Positions 1 to 8,282 of a DNA stretch of 64,000 nucleotides are shown here, piece after piece (the stretch's first letter is position 1; each line of letters opens with the position of its first letter). The position numbers and the translations under genes are program-made. Source of the stretch: Geodermatophilus arenarius (lineage in GTDB: Bacteria > Actinomycetota > Actinomycetes > Mycobacteriales > Geodermatophilaceae); contig NZ_JBHSGR010000011.1 of the NCBI RefSeq assembly GCF_042654585.1, forward strand, positions 1 to 64,000. The letters are read 5' to 3'. The notes below the pieces were generated by a model. That model searched no databases. It was given only the letters and a program-made list of their open reading frames with translations, and had not been told where the DNA came from.

Positions 1-138
1 GGCCTGGCGGCGGTGCCGCTGCTGCTCGCCGCGGCCGGCGAGCTCGCCGTCGCCACCGCCCCGGCGCCGGCCCGTCCGGCCGGGTGCGCGGGCTGCGCCT
101 GCTCGGCCGGCGGCTGCGGCGTCCCGCAGGCCGGCTGA
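1..138 (+). CDS. 3' end of a truncated CDS with Cys-rich tail
   Basis: The window opens inside a gene: frame 1 is open from base 1 and ends in TGA at 136-138, giving the last 45 residues. The visible part is Ala/Leu/Pro-rich (possibly the end of a membrane segment, LAAVPLLLAAAGELA) and closes with a compact cysteine cluster of the form CxxCxCxxxxC. A cluster like that could bind a metal or a cofactor, but the fragment is too short to name a family. The stop is followed by 73 bases before the SIR2 gene on the same strand, so the two could be co-transcribed. Family and full length cannot be judged from this window. Confidence 0.5.
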   Translation, partial: GLAAVPLLLAAAGELAVATAPAPARPAGCAGCACSAGGCGVPQAG

Positions 139-211
139 CGCGGCCGCTCCGGTCGCGAGTTCCCACCCGCTGCCGTTCCGTCGCGGCGGTGCCGTGGGTA
201 GGGGACCGGGC

Positions 212-1849
212 GTGAGTGGACACGTCTTCGTCGTCGGCGCCGACCTGACCCGCCTGTCCTGCGACGACGTCCTGGTGCCCACCGGCCGGACGCTGCGCGT
301 CGCCGCCAGCTGGCGGGCGCTGCTGCCCGACGACCTGGTCACCGACGAGGACGCCGACGGCGTGTGCGTCGACCTGGCGTGGCACGGCGACGAGCGGGTG
401 CTCGAGGTCCCCGGCAGCGGGCCGCGGCGGGCCTGGCTGCTCGACACCGTCGACGACCGCGGCCGCGGGCTGGGCTGGCTGCTCGACGGCGCCCGCGAGG
501 CGCTGGCCGCCGTCGCCCGCCGCGAGGTGACCGAGCCGGTGCACGGCCGGGCGCGGCGGCTGGTCGGGCTGCCGGCGCTGGGCACCGGCTGGGGCGGGGC
601 GGCCGGGCGGCGCGGCGACCTGCTGCAGCAGCTGCTGCCGGTGCTGCGCGAGGCCGCCGACGAGCACGGCTTCGACGTCGCGCTGGTGCTGCGCGGGCCC
701 AGCGACCTCGCCGCCGCCCAGCGGGTGCGCCGCGGCGACGACGGTGGCTGGGACCTGCCCGAGCCGCTGAGGGCGCTGGCCGAGCAGCTGGGGGAGCGCG
801 CCCGCCGCGGCCAGCTGGCGCTGTTCATCGGCGCCGGGGTCAGCGCCGCCGCCGGCCTGCCGACGTGGGAGGAGCTGCTCGGGGAGCTGGCCGCCCGCTC
901 CGGCCTCGACGACGACCTGCGCGAGGGGCTGTCCCGGCTGCCTCCGCAGGACGCCGCGGCGCTGCTGGCCCGGGAGCTCGGCCGTGACGAGCTCGAGCGG
1001 TTCGTGCAGGAGCGCTTCGGTCCCGGGCCGTACGCGCTGGCGCACGCGCTGATCGCCGACCTGCCGGTGCAGGAGTTCGTGACCACCAACTACGACCCGC
1101 TGGTCGAGCTCGCCGCCGCCGACATGGGCCGGGAGCTGTCGGTGCTGCCCTACGACGAGCCCCGGCCCGGCCGGCCGTGGCTGCTCAAGCTGCACGGCGA
1201 CGCCGCGCACCCGGCCGGCGTCGTGCTGACCCGCGAGGAGTACCTGCAGCTCGGCGACTCCCGCGCCGCGCTCTCCGGCGTCCTGCACTCGCTGCTGCTC
1301 ACCCGGCACGTGCTGTTCGTGGGCACCTCGATGCTCGACGACGACCTGATCCGCATCGCCCACCAGGTGCGCAGCGCGGTGCAGGTGCCCGGGCGCGAGC
1401 CGCGCCGCCGCTCCGGCACGGTGCTCGCGCTGCGCGAGGACGCCGCCCGCAGCCGGCTGTGGGAGCAGGACGTCGAGACCGTGGCGATGGGCGGGGCGGA
1501 CGCCCCGCCGGCCGAGGCCGCGCGCCGGCTGGAGGTGCTGCTGGACCTGCTCGGCTGCCTGTCCACGCCGCCCACCGGGTACCTGCTCGACCCGGCCTAC
1601 CGCGGGATGCTCTCGGACGAGGAGCGGGTGCTGGCCGAGGCGCTGCAGGGGGTCGCCGAGGCGCTGCCGGAGGGGGCGTCGACGCCGTCGGCGGCGGGGG
1701 AGGTGGCCGCGCTGCTGCGCCGGCTGGGCGCCGGGCGCTCCGGCGGCCGGCGCGACGGGTCCGGCGACGACCGGCCTGTCGACGACCGCCCCGTCGACGA
1801 GGCCACCGACGCCCGCGACGACCGGCTGCAGCAGCAGCGCCCGGGCTGA
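212..1849 (+). CDS. SIR2-domain protein with novel N-terminal domain
   Basis: 545 residues from a GTG at 212, chosen because AGGGGA lies 6 bases upstream; an in-frame GTG at 194 has no such site. The central part is a SIR2-like NAD-binding domain: FIGAGVSAAAGLPTW near residue 205, TTNYDPLVE near 291, LLKLHGD near 327 and FVGTSMLDDDLIRI near 370. SIR2 domains of this stand-alone bacterial type usually cleave NAD+ (defence proteins such as ThsA or DSR) rather than deacylate proteins. The first ~190 residues form a separate alpha/beta domain (GHVFVVGADLTRL; VGLPALGTGWGG; LLPVLREAADEHGFDVALVL) that reminds me of macro-domain proteins, but this is a weak resemblance. The last ~75 residues are acidic, low complexity. 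No TIR, Argonaute or other partner gene is adjacent, so a defence role is inference from the domain only. Confidence 0.8.
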   Translation: MSGHVFVVGADLTRLSCDDVLVPTGRTLRVAASWRALLPDDLVTDEDADGVCVDLAWHGDERVLEVPGSGPRRAWLLDTVDDRGRGLGWLLDGAREALAAVARREVTEPVHGRARRLVGLPALGTGWGGAAGRRGDLLQQLLPVLREAADEHGFDVALVLRGPSDLAAAQRVRRGDDGGWDLPEPLRALAEQLGERARRGQLALFIGAGVSAAAGLPTWEELLGELAARSGLDDDLREGLSRLPPQDAAALLARELGRDELERFVQERFGPGPYALAHALIADLPVQEFVTTNYDPLVELAAADMGRELSVLPYDEPRPGRPWLLKLHGDAAHPAGVVLTREEYLQLGDSRAALSGVLHSLLLTRHVLFVGTSMLDDDLIRIAHQVRSAVQVPGREPRRRSGTVLALREDAARSRLWEQDVETVAMGGADAPPAEAARRLEVLLDLLGCLSTPPTGYLLDPAYRGMLSDEERVLAEALQGVAEALPEGASTPSAAGEVAALLRRLGAGRSGGRRDGSGDDRPVDDRPVDEATDARDDRLQQQRPG

Positions 1850-1905
1850 GGTCGGCCCCACCCGGCCGAGGTTGACCCGCCCTCGTACGGGGAACCGCGG
1901 GACCC

Positions 1906-3126
1906 ATGCGTCTGGAGAACTCCCTCGCCCTGCTCACCAAGGGCTACGCCTGGCTGCCCGACCTGCGCCGCGCCCGCGGCCGGCACGCCGTCGGGACGCG
2001 GCTGGGCGGCCTGCCCGCGGTCGGCATCGAGGGTCCCGAGGCGGCGCGGTTCCTCTACGACGAGGACCACGTGCACCGCGCGCACGCCATCCCCGAGCCG
2101 GTGCAGGGCACGCTGTTCGGCAAGGGCGCGGTGCACACCCTGGACGGCGAGGCGCACCGGGTCCGCAAGGCGATGTTCGTCCGGGTGCTCATGGAGCCCG
2201 CCGCGATCGACGCGCTCGCCGAGCGGGCCGGCGCCGCCTGGGACGACGCCGCCCGCGAGTGGTCCGGCCGCCCGGAGTTCGTGCTGTTCGACGAGTCGGC
2301 GCGGGTGATCGCCGGCGCGGTGACCCGCTGGGCCGGGATCACGGTCGCCGACGACGAGGTGCCCGCGCTGGCCCGCGACCTGCTGGCGATGGTCGACGGC
2401 TTCGCCACCGGCGGGCCGCGGCACTGGCGCGCGCGGCGGGCCCGCGGCCGGCGGGAGGAGTGGCTCGCCGGGATCGTCCAGCGGGTCCGGTCCGGCGAGC
2501 TGGTCGTGCCGGCGGGGTCGGTGCTGCAGGTCGTGGCCGCGCACCGGGACGCCGACGGCGGGCTGCTCGACCCGCGGGTGGCCGCCGTCGAGCTGCTCAA
2601 CGTCATCCGCCCGACCACCGCCGTCGCCTGGTTCCTGGCCTTCTCCGGGCACGCGCTCGCCACCTGGCCCGACTACCGCGGCAAGCTGGCCGCGGCCGAC
2701 GCCTCCTTCGCCGAGGCGTGGGCCCACGAGGTGCGGCGCTTCTACCCCTTCGCGCCGTTCATCGGCGGCCGGGCGCCGCAGCGGCTGGAGTTCGCCGGGC
2801 AGACGATCCCGAAGAACGCGATGGTGTTGCTGGACCTGTACGGGCAGAACCACGACCCGGACCTGTGGGAGGAGCCCTACGCCTTCCGCCCCGAGCGGTT
2901 CCTCGACCGGGGGATCGGCGAGTTCGACCTCGTGCCGCAGGGCGGCGGCGACCCGCGGACGAACCACCGCTGCCCCGGCGAGCAGATCACGGTCGCGCTG
3001 CTCGCCGCGCTGGCGCCCCGGCTGGCCCGGCTGCAGGCGGACTTCGCCCCCGGCCAGGACCTGACCATCTCGCTGCACCGCATCCCCGCCCTGCCGGCCA
3101 GCCGCGTGGTCATGCAGCCGCGCTGA
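1906..3126 (+). CDS. Cytochrome P450, CYP152-type fatty acid peroxygenase
   Basis: 406 residues, ATG start, close to the usual ~415 of the CYP152 family. These P450s use hydrogen peroxide directly to hydroxylate or decarboxylate fatty acids and need no reductase. Diagnostic features are visible: the I-helix carries Arg235-Pro236 (NVIRPTTAV) where ordinary P450s have an acid-alcohol pair, so the substrate carboxylate supplies the acid; the ExxR region is AHEVRRFYPF; the haem-binding stretch is PQGGGDPRTNHRCPGEQ with the axial Cys at 356. No ferredoxin or reductase gene is nearby, which agrees with peroxide use. The gene stands alone on its strand and ends before a strong two-part hairpin region. 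Whether the main activity is alpha- or beta-hydroxylation or decarboxylation cannot be read from the sequence. Confidence 0.88.
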   Translation: MRLENSLALLTKGYAWLPDLRRARGRHAVGTRLGGLPAVGIEGPEAARFLYDEDHVHRAHAIPEPVQGTLFGKGAVHTLDGEAHRVRKAMFVRVLMEPAAIDALAERAGAAWDDAAREWSGRPEFVLFDESARVIAGAVTRWAGITVADDEVPALARDLLAMVDGFATGGPRHWRARRARGRREEWLAGIVQRVRSGELVVPAGSVLQVVAAHRDADGGLLDPRVAAVELLNVIRPTTAVAWFLAFSGHALATWPDYRGKLAAADASFAEAWAHEVRRFYPFAPFIGGRAPQRLEFAGQTIPKNAMVLLDLYGQNHDPDLWEEPYAFRPERFLDRGIGEFDLVPQGGGDPRTNHRCPGEQITVALLAALAPRLARLQADFAPGQDLTISLHRIPALPASRVVMQPR

Positions 3127-3150
3127 CCGGGTCCCCCCGCGCACGCTCGT

Positions 3151-3177
3151 GCTCTGCCCCGCCCGTGGGGGCAGAGC
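3151..3177. terminator. Hairpin, first copy of a repeated terminator
   Basis: Ten-base perfect arms (GCTCTGCCCC and its complement) around a 7-base loop, directly after the P450 stop. The same core recurs 60 bases on in a longer hairpin, and a diverged relative lies at 23114-23145. No U-tract, as is common in actinobacterial terminators. Confidence 0.6.
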
Positions 3178-3210
3178 TCGAAGAGAGGGCCGACGGGTGT
3201 CCCTCCACGC

Positions 3211-3249
3211 GCTCGTGCTCTGCCCCGTATGTGGGGGCAGAGCACGAGC
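3211..3249. terminator. Strong bidirectional terminator hairpin
   Basis: Sixteen-base perfect arms (GCTCGTGCTCTGCCCC and complement) with a 7-base loop, between the converging P450 and lipoprotein genes. It repeats the core of the 3151 hairpin, with the loop sequence changed, so the pair looks like a tandem duplication. Confidence 0.75.
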
Positions 3250-3265
3250 GTCCGCGGAGGAGGGG

Positions 3266-4465
3266 TCACCGGGGGTCGAGCCACCAGAGCACGGCCTCGC
3301 CGTCGCAGCGGGCGGTCACCGCGATGCGGCCGTCGTCCCCGGCGTGCAGGTACCCGGCCAGCTCGTCGCACAGGCCGAGCGGCGTCCCGACCGCACCCGT
3401 GACCAGGTCGACGACGACCACCGACGCCGCGGCCGACTCCTGCTGCAGCGTCAGCCACAGCGCCGTCCCGTCGAACTCGGCGTCGGTGACCGGCGTGCCG
3501 CGGAAGGCGCCGTCGGCGGTGAGCACCGTGGGCTCGGTCGCGCCCACGCCGACGGTCACCACGTGCTCGCGGTCGGCGCCGTCGGCGTCGGCGCCGCGGA
3601 CCACCGCGTACACGGTGCCGTCGTCGACCACGACCAGGTCCTGGACCCCGGTGCGGACGAAGCCGGGCGTGAGGTCGACCGGCGCGCTCCGCGGCAGGAG
3701 GTCAGGCGTCAGGGGCAGCAGCAGGCTGCGGGCCGGCGCTCCCGTGTCGGGCCCCGGGGTCGTCGCGGCCAGGACCACGCGGGAGCCGTCGGGGGACACC
3801 GCCACCGCCCCGACCTCCGCGGAGGTGGGCTCGACCCCGTCGACGGCGAGGTCGACGTCCGCCGAGGCCCGGACCGCGCCGGTGGCCGGGTCCACGGCGA
3901 GCAGCAGCGGGGGACCGGCGCTGCGGGACACGGCCACGTACAGGACGCCGTCGGGGCCCAGGGCCGCGGCCGAGCCGGTGAGCAGCGCGTCCCCGGGGAC
4001 GGCGACCGGGAGGGTGGCGGTGACCGTCCCGGTCGCCGGGTCGACGACCTGCAGCGCGTAGCCGACCGGTCCCGCGCCCGGCCACACCGGCCCGGCCACC
4101 ACGGCCGCACCCCCGGAGCCGAACGCGGTGTCCGGGCGGGAGCCGGGCGCCAGCTCCGCCGTCGCCTGCACCGTCGTGCCGTCCGGGCCGACGACGGCCA
4201 GCGCGGCGCCCGGCGCGGTGCCGTCCGCGGTGTCGTCACCGGCCAGCACGACGAGCGTGGTGCCGTCCGGGCCGGCGGAGACCCCGCGGGCGTCGGTGCG
4301 GTCGCCGGCCGGGACGGTGCCGGGCGCGGACACGGTGGTGCGCGCGACCTCGGCCGCCGGCGCGGCGGACCAGGGCTCGGCCGCCGGGCCCGGGGAGCAC
4401 GCGGCCGTCGCGAGCAGCGCGGCGGGGAGCAGGGCGGACACGGTCAGCAGGCGGGAGCGGGACAC
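3266..4465 (-). CDS. Secreted beta-propeller lipoprotein (family copy 1)
   Basis: 399 residues from the GTG at 4465, preferred over GTG 4474 because GGAGGG sits 8 bases upstream of it. The N-terminus is a lipoprotein signal (SRSRLLTV..., Cys after LLATAA), so the mature protein should be tethered outside the membrane. The rest is a run of short beta-rich units with recurrent phrases such as VSAGPDGTTLVVLAGDD, LGPDGVLYVAVS, VDPATGTV and VAVSPDGSRVVLA, typical of seven-bladed WD40/YVTN-like propellers that bind ligands or partner proteins. It ends in CDGEAVLWWLDPR. Three full paralogues (29976, 32648, 57367) and one wreck (59398) share the lipobox plus propeller plan and the C-terminal disulphide-like pair of Cys. 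No enzyme motif is visible; ligand unknown. Confidence 0.75.
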   Translation of the reverse strand: MSRSRLLTVSALLPAALLATAACSPGPAAEPWSAAPAAEVARTTVSAPGTVPAGDRTDARGVSAGPDGTTLVVLAGDDTADGTAPGAALAVVGPDGTTVQATAELAPGSRPDTAFGSGGAAVVAGPVWPGAGPVGYALQVVDPATGTVTATLPVAVPGDALLTGSAAALGPDGVLYVAVSRSAGPPLLLAVDPATGAVRASADVDLAVDGVEPTSAEVGAVAVSPDGSRVVLAATTPGPDTGAPARSLLLPLTPDLLPRSAPVDLTPGFVRTGVQDLVVVDDGTVYAVVRGADADGADREHVVTVGVGATEPTVLTADGAFRGTPVTDAEFDGTALWLTLQQESAAASVVVVDLVTGAVGTPLGLCDELAGYLHAGDDGRIAVTARCDGEAVLWWLDPR

Positions 4466-4520
4466 GCCGTCCACCCTCCGGACCGCGCTTGCACCGCACT
4501 GCGCCCCCGGTTGGACCCCG

Positions 4521-6890
4521 CTAGGCCGCCTCGGCCGCCAGCCGGCCGAGCACCGCGGGCAGCGGGCCGGGGGAGAGCACGGTCAGCCGCTGCGTGGCGC
4601 GGGTGAGCGCGACGTAGAGGTCGTTGAGCCCGCGCACGCCCTCGTCGAGCACGCCCTGCGGGTCGGCGACCACCACCGAGTCGAACTCCAGGCCCTTGGC
4701 CTCGCCCGGGGTGAGCACCACCGGCCCCAGCGAGGAGTCCGCGCCCGGCCCCGACTGCACGTCCGGCCGCAGCTCCGCGAGCGCCGCGACGACGCCGGCG
4801 ACCCGGCTCGGCGGCACGAGCACCGCCGTCGTCCCCTCCCGGCCGGTGAGGTCCGCGGCCACCGCGGCGACCCGCCCGGCCAGCGCGGACTCCCCGGTGA
4901 CCTCCGCGACCGGCGGCGTGCCGCCGGTGCGCACCGACCGCGGCGGCCGCAGCCCGGTGCCGGTCGCGGCCAGCACGTCGGCGGCCACCGCCATCACCTC
5001 GGCCGGCGTGCGGTAGTTGACGGTCAGCTCCTCCAGCCGGAACGCGTCGCCGACGTGCGGGCGCAGGACGGCGTCCCACCGCTGCGCGCCGCCGAGGCTG
5101 CCGGTCTGCGCGACGTCGCCGACGACGGTCATCGACCGGGTCGGGCAGCGGCGCACCAGCAGCCGCCACGCCATCGGCGAGAGCTCCTGCGCCTCGTCGA
5201 CGACGACGTGCCCGAAGGTCCACGTGCGGTCGGCGGCCGCCCGCTCGGCGGTGGTGCGCAGGTCCAGCTCGCGCTGCCGGTCGGCGAGGTCCTCGGCCGA
5301 GAGCAGGTCGCCGGCGCTGAGCACCTCGGCCTCCAGGTGCTCGTCCTCCAGGTCCACCGACCGGGAGCCGTGCAGCACGTCGAGGGTCTCCTGGGCCCGC
5401 TGCAGCGCGCGGCGGCGGTCCCGGTCGGCGCGGGCGCGCTGCGCGCTGTCGTCGAAGCCGAGCAGCTCCTCGGCCTCCTCCAGCAGCGGGACGTCGGCCG
5501 GGGTCCACACGCTGCCGCGCGGGCGGTGCAGCAGCGCGCGGTCGGCGTCGGACCAGCCGGGGGTGGCCGCGGCGATCCGCGCCGGGTCGGCGAACAGGTC
5601 GGTGAGCAGCCGCTCGGGGGTCAGCACCGGCCACAGCTCCGCCAGCAGCGACCGCACGCCCGGGTCCTCGCTCACCTCGCGGCGCAGCGCGGCGACGTCC
5701 TCCCGGTCGAGCAGACCCGCGCCGCCGTCCACGTCCCGGCCGAGCCGGTCGGCGTAGCGCTTGGTCAGCGTGTCGACGACGCGGCGGACGAACACCGGCC
5801 GGGCCAGGTTGTGCAGCGGGTCCGCGCGGCGCGCCGCGTTCTGCGCGCGGGTGACGTCGATCGGCCGCAGCCGCAACGGGAACCCGTCGACCTCGACCTC
5901 CCGCGGCGCGGCGGGCACCACCTGCCGGTCGGCGATGGCGGCGCGCAGCACGTCGACCATCTCCAGCCGGCCCTTGACCGCCGCGCTCTCCGGCGACTCC
6001 TCGCCCCGGGCGTCCAGGCCCGGGCGCAGCTGCCCGAGCCCGGCCAGCAGCACGCCGGTCTCGCCGAGGGAGGGCAGCACGTCGGCGATGTAGCGCAGGA
6101 AGGTCGGCGTCGGGCCGACGACGAGCAGGCCGCGGCGGGCCAGCCGCTCGCGGTGCGTGTAGAGCAGGTAGGCCGCCCGGTGCAGCGCGACGGCGGTCTT
6201 GCCGGTGCCCGGCCCGCCCTGGACGACGAGCACGCCCGCGGCGTCGCTGCGGATCACCCGGTCCTGCTCGGCCTGGATGGTGCGGACGATGTCGGTCATC
6301 CGCCCGGTGCGCGAGGCGTCGAGCGCGGCCAGCAGCGCGGTCTCGCCGGTCAGGCCGGAGCCCATGACGCCGTCGGTGAGCACCTCGTCGTCGAGGCGGA
6401 CGACGGTGCGCCCGCGGGTGCGGATGTGCCGGCGGCGCACGATGCCCAGCGGCTGCACCGGCGTCGCGACGTAGAACGGCCGGGCCGCGGGGGCCCGCCA
6501 GTCGACCAGCGCCGGGTCCTGCGCGGGGTCGTCCCCGGGCAGGCCGATCCGGCCGACGTAGAGGGCGCCGCCGTCGTCGGCGCGGTCGATGCGGCCGACG
6601 ACCAACCCGGCCTCGGCGGCGTCGAGCGCGACCACCCGCTCGCCGTGGAAGCGGACGGTGGCGTCGCGCTCCTGCAGCGCCTGCGGGTCGACGGCCGGCC
6701 AGGTGATCGCCTGCCGCCAGCGGGTGCTGGCCAGCTCGCGGGCCGCGTCCAGCCGGCGGTACAGGTCGGTGACGTACTCCTGCTCGAGGGCCACCTCGGT
6801 GTCGAGGCCTGCGGTGTCGAGGCCTGCGGTGTCGAGGTCTGCGGCGTCGAGGTCGGGGTCGGGGGCGACGTCGGACGGGCTCGCCGGCAA
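4521..6890 (-). CDS. helR: HelR-type RNA polymerase recycling helicase-like ATPase
   Basis: 789 residues if started at the TTG (6890-6888), which has GAGGGA about 7 bases upstream; the longer frame to 6989 adds an implausible Arg-rich leader. UvrD/Rep-like superfamily 1 ATPase of the HelD class: an N-terminal coiled coil (YVTDLYRRLDAARELAS), then VDWRAPAARPFY typical of HelD proteins, Walker A GGPGTGKTAVALHRAAYLL around residue 225, DEAQELSP Walker B, VVGDVAQTGS, LTVNYRTPAEVM and the late motif LYVALTRATQ. HelD proteins insert into the RNA polymerase channels and release stalled polymerase; the actinobacterial HelR branch also displaces rifamycins. Near the N-terminus there is a short triple repeat LDTAGLDTAGLDT. 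It lies 55 bases upstream of the divergently placed lipoprotein start on the same strand but is not overlapping it. Choice of start is the main uncertainty. Confidence 0.8.
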   Translation of the reverse strand: MPASPSDVAPDPDLDAADLDTAGLDTAGLDTEVALEQEYVTDLYRRLDAARELASTRWRQAITWPAVDPQALQERDATVRFHGERVVALDAAEAGLVVGRIDRADDGGALYVGRIGLPGDDPAQDPALVDWRAPAARPFYVATPVQPLGIVRRRHIRTRGRTVVRLDDEVLTDGVMGSGLTGETALLAALDASRTGRMTDIVRTIQAEQDRVIRSDAAGVLVVQGGPGTGKTAVALHRAAYLLYTHRERLARRGLLVVGPTPTFLRYIADVLPSLGETGVLLAGLGQLRPGLDARGEESPESAAVKGRLEMVDVLRAAIADRQVVPAAPREVEVDGFPLRLRPIDVTRAQNAARRADPLHNLARPVFVRRVVDTLTKRYADRLGRDVDGGAGLLDREDVAALRREVSEDPGVRSLLAELWPVLTPERLLTDLFADPARIAAATPGWSDADRALLHRPRGSVWTPADVPLLEEAEELLGFDDSAQRARADRDRRRALQRAQETLDVLHGSRSVDLEDEHLEAEVLSAGDLLSAEDLADRQRELDLRTTAERAAADRTWTFGHVVVDEAQELSPMAWRLLVRRCPTRSMTVVGDVAQTGSLGGAQRWDAVLRPHVGDAFRLEELTVNYRTPAEVMAVAADVLAATGTGLRPPRSVRTGGTPPVAEVTGESALAGRVAAVAADLTGREGTTAVLVPPSRVAGVVAALAELRPDVQSGPGADSSLGPVVLTPGEAKGLEFDSVVVADPQGVLDEGVRGLNDLYVALTRATQRLTVLSPGPLPAVLGRLAAEAA

Positions 6891-6990
6891 TGCACTTCCC
6901 TCTGCTAGAATGGTCGGCAATCTCTCTTCGGTGCCATTCCGGCGCCATTTCTGACGCGCGCGGCAATCGACCATCCTGCGCCTGTCCACC
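6891..6990 (-). promoter_or_regulatory. AT-richer upstream region of helR with inverted repeat
   Basis: This 100-base stretch has markedly more A/T than its surroundings and holds an inverted repeat GAATGG (6908-6913) / CCATTC (6934-6939) just ahead of the inferred helR ribosome site. It is a plausible promoter or operator. I do not see the published rifamycin-associated element palindrome in it, and no clear -35/-10 pair can be assigned. Confidence 0.35.
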
Positions 6991-7095
6991 CCCCGCTGTC
7001 ACCTCTGCGCCGCGTGTCGGCGGGAGGGATCCACCACGGGCCCGGCCGGCCGGGGCCCCGTGGCCCCGGCCGGCCGGACTCCGGATGCGGTGCGG

Positions 7096-7866
7096 TCAGA
7101 ACAGGCCGGCCAGCTCGCGCAGCGCGGTGGTGACCGTGTCGCCGGTCCACTCGTGCGCGGTGTCCCCGGCGGCGGTGTCCCCGGCGGCGGTGTCCTGGGC
7201 GGCGGTGTCCTGGGCGGCGGTGTCCCCTGCAGAGGTGTCCTGGGCGGCGGTGTCCTGGGCGGCGGTGAACGTGCCGCCGTCCGCCGGCTCGATCCCGCTG
7301 TCGTCGGAGTCGGAGGTCAGGCCGTAGCCGTACTCGACCGACACCTCCCAGTAGGTCCAGCCGTCGGCCTCGGCGAAGACGTAGGTCACCGACGCGTAGG
7401 CGTAGGAGGTCGGGGCCATCGGCTCGGACCAGTCGGCGTACCCGTCGTCGTCGACGTCGTAGGCGGCGGCGTCCAGGTAGCCGTCGAGGTCGGAGTCGGC
7501 GCCCCACACGTCGGGCAGGCCGTTGCCGGTGGTGTCGACGCCGACCTCCTCGACGTAGCCGTCCTCGTCGCCGTCGAAGGCGAAGGTGTCGGCCCAGCCG
7601 TCGAGGTCGGTGTCGACGGCGACCTGCTCGACGTAGCCGTTCTCGTCCCAGTCGACCGCCCAGGTGTCCTCGTAGAGGTCGCCGCTGTCGTCGAAGGCGT
7701 ACAGGTCGACGTAGCCGTTCGCGTCGGTGTCGTAGGCGTTGTAGGCGACCGAGCCGGCCGACGCGGTGCCGGCGGTGGCGAGCACGGCGGCGAACGCGGT
7801 CGCGGGGACGGCGGTGCGCAGCAGGGTCCGGGTCAGGGCGGTGCGGGTCAGGGCGGTGCGGGTCAT
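7096..7866 (-). CDS. Secreted protein with DxDxDG calcium-type repeats
   Basis: 256 residues from an ATG at 7866 preceded by a very strong GAGGAGG site. A signal peptide is clear (RTAVPATAFAAVLATAGTASA, cleavage before GS). The mature part is built of about seven units of the form D-x-D-x-x/D-G-Y-x-D/E: DTDANGYVD, DWDENGYVE, DTDLDGWAD, DGDEDGYVE, DTTGNGLPD, DSDLDGYLD, DVDDDGYAD. These resemble the calcium loops of EF-hand, dockerin or thrombospondin type 3 repeats, so calcium binding outside the cell is likely. A Tyr-rich stretch follows, then a tail of degenerate five-residue repeats (TAAQD/TAAGD) and a hydrophobic end ALRELAGLF. The signal peptide itself contains a duplicated RTALT unit from a tandem 15-base repeat. 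No enzymatic domain or sortase signal is seen. Confidence 0.75.
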   Translation of the reverse strand: MTRTALTRTALTRTLLRTAVPATAFAAVLATAGTASAGSVAYNAYDTDANGYVDLYAFDDSGDLYEDTWAVDWDENGYVEQVAVDTDLDGWADTFAFDGDEDGYVEEVGVDTTGNGLPDVWGADSDLDGYLDAAAYDVDDDGYADWSEPMAPTSYAYASVTYVFAEADGWTYWEVSVEYGYGLTSDSDDSGIEPADGGTFTAAQDTAAQDTSAGDTAAQDTAAQDTAAGDTAAGDTAHEWTGDTVTTALRELAGLF

Positions 7867-8114
7867 GGCAGTGCCTCCTCGGTGGTCGAGCCGCTGTCCG
7901 GCTCGCTGCGAGGACGCTCCCGCGCACCTCCTGTACGGGACTGGGCGCCGACTGGAGGCCCGGCTTGCACCCGCGTCCCAGTGGGCTGCCAGTGGCTCGT
8001 GGCGGGATGGGTGGGGAGCCGGGGGAGACCGTGCCGTCCCGCAACCCGCAGGACACCTCCCCGACATCCCGGCTGCCTACCGTCGGAGGCTCCCGGACGA
8101 CAGGGGAGAACACC

Positions 8115-8234
8115 ATGTCCACGACCACGACCGAGCGCCCCACCGAGCGGGCGTCCTGGACCTGCCCGAACTGCCACGGCGAGACCACCACGGCCAAGAA
8201 GCGCTGCCGGGACTGCGGCACGTCGCGCTTCTGA
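8115..8234 (+). CDS. 39-aa zinc ribbon protein
   Basis: A tiny protein starting ATG at 8115 with AGGGGAGA upstream. After a polar Thr-rich N-terminus it has CPNCHGETTTAKKRCRDCG, a four-cysteine CxxC...CxxC knuckle that should hold one zinc. It stands alone between two minus-strand genes, with its own upstream region and a terminator hairpin straight after the stop, so it is probably a real independent gene. Such miniature zinc ribbons often bind nucleic acid or ribosomes, but nothing here shows the partner. Confidence 0.7.
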   Translation: MSTTTTERPTERASWTCPNCHGETTTAKKRCRDCGTSRF

Positions 8235-8241
8235 CCCCTGC

Positions 8242-8271
8242 GGGAGCGGGCTCGTCGTCGCGCCCGCTCCC
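8242..8271. terminator. Terminator hairpin between zinc ribbon and hemerythrin genes
   Basis: Ten-base perfect arms (GGGAGCGGGC and complement), 10-base loop, 8 bases after the zinc-ribbon stop and 11 before the hemerythrin stop; suits both converging genes. Confidence 0.65.
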
Positions 8272-8282
8272 TCGGCCCGCCC

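Noticed and set aside
212..1849. Thoeris defence system
   Set aside because: ThsA-like SIR2 is present but there is no TIR-domain ThsB gene beside it within the window.
1597..3144. Minus-strand 515-codon frame opposite the P450 gene
   Set aside because: Antisense shadow; no ribosome site and no domain, while the P450 in the other strand has complete motifs.
6891..6990. Rifamycin-associated element before helR
   Set aside because: The expected palindrome described for Streptomyces helR-type promoters is not visible; only a short GAATGG/CCATTC inverted repeat.
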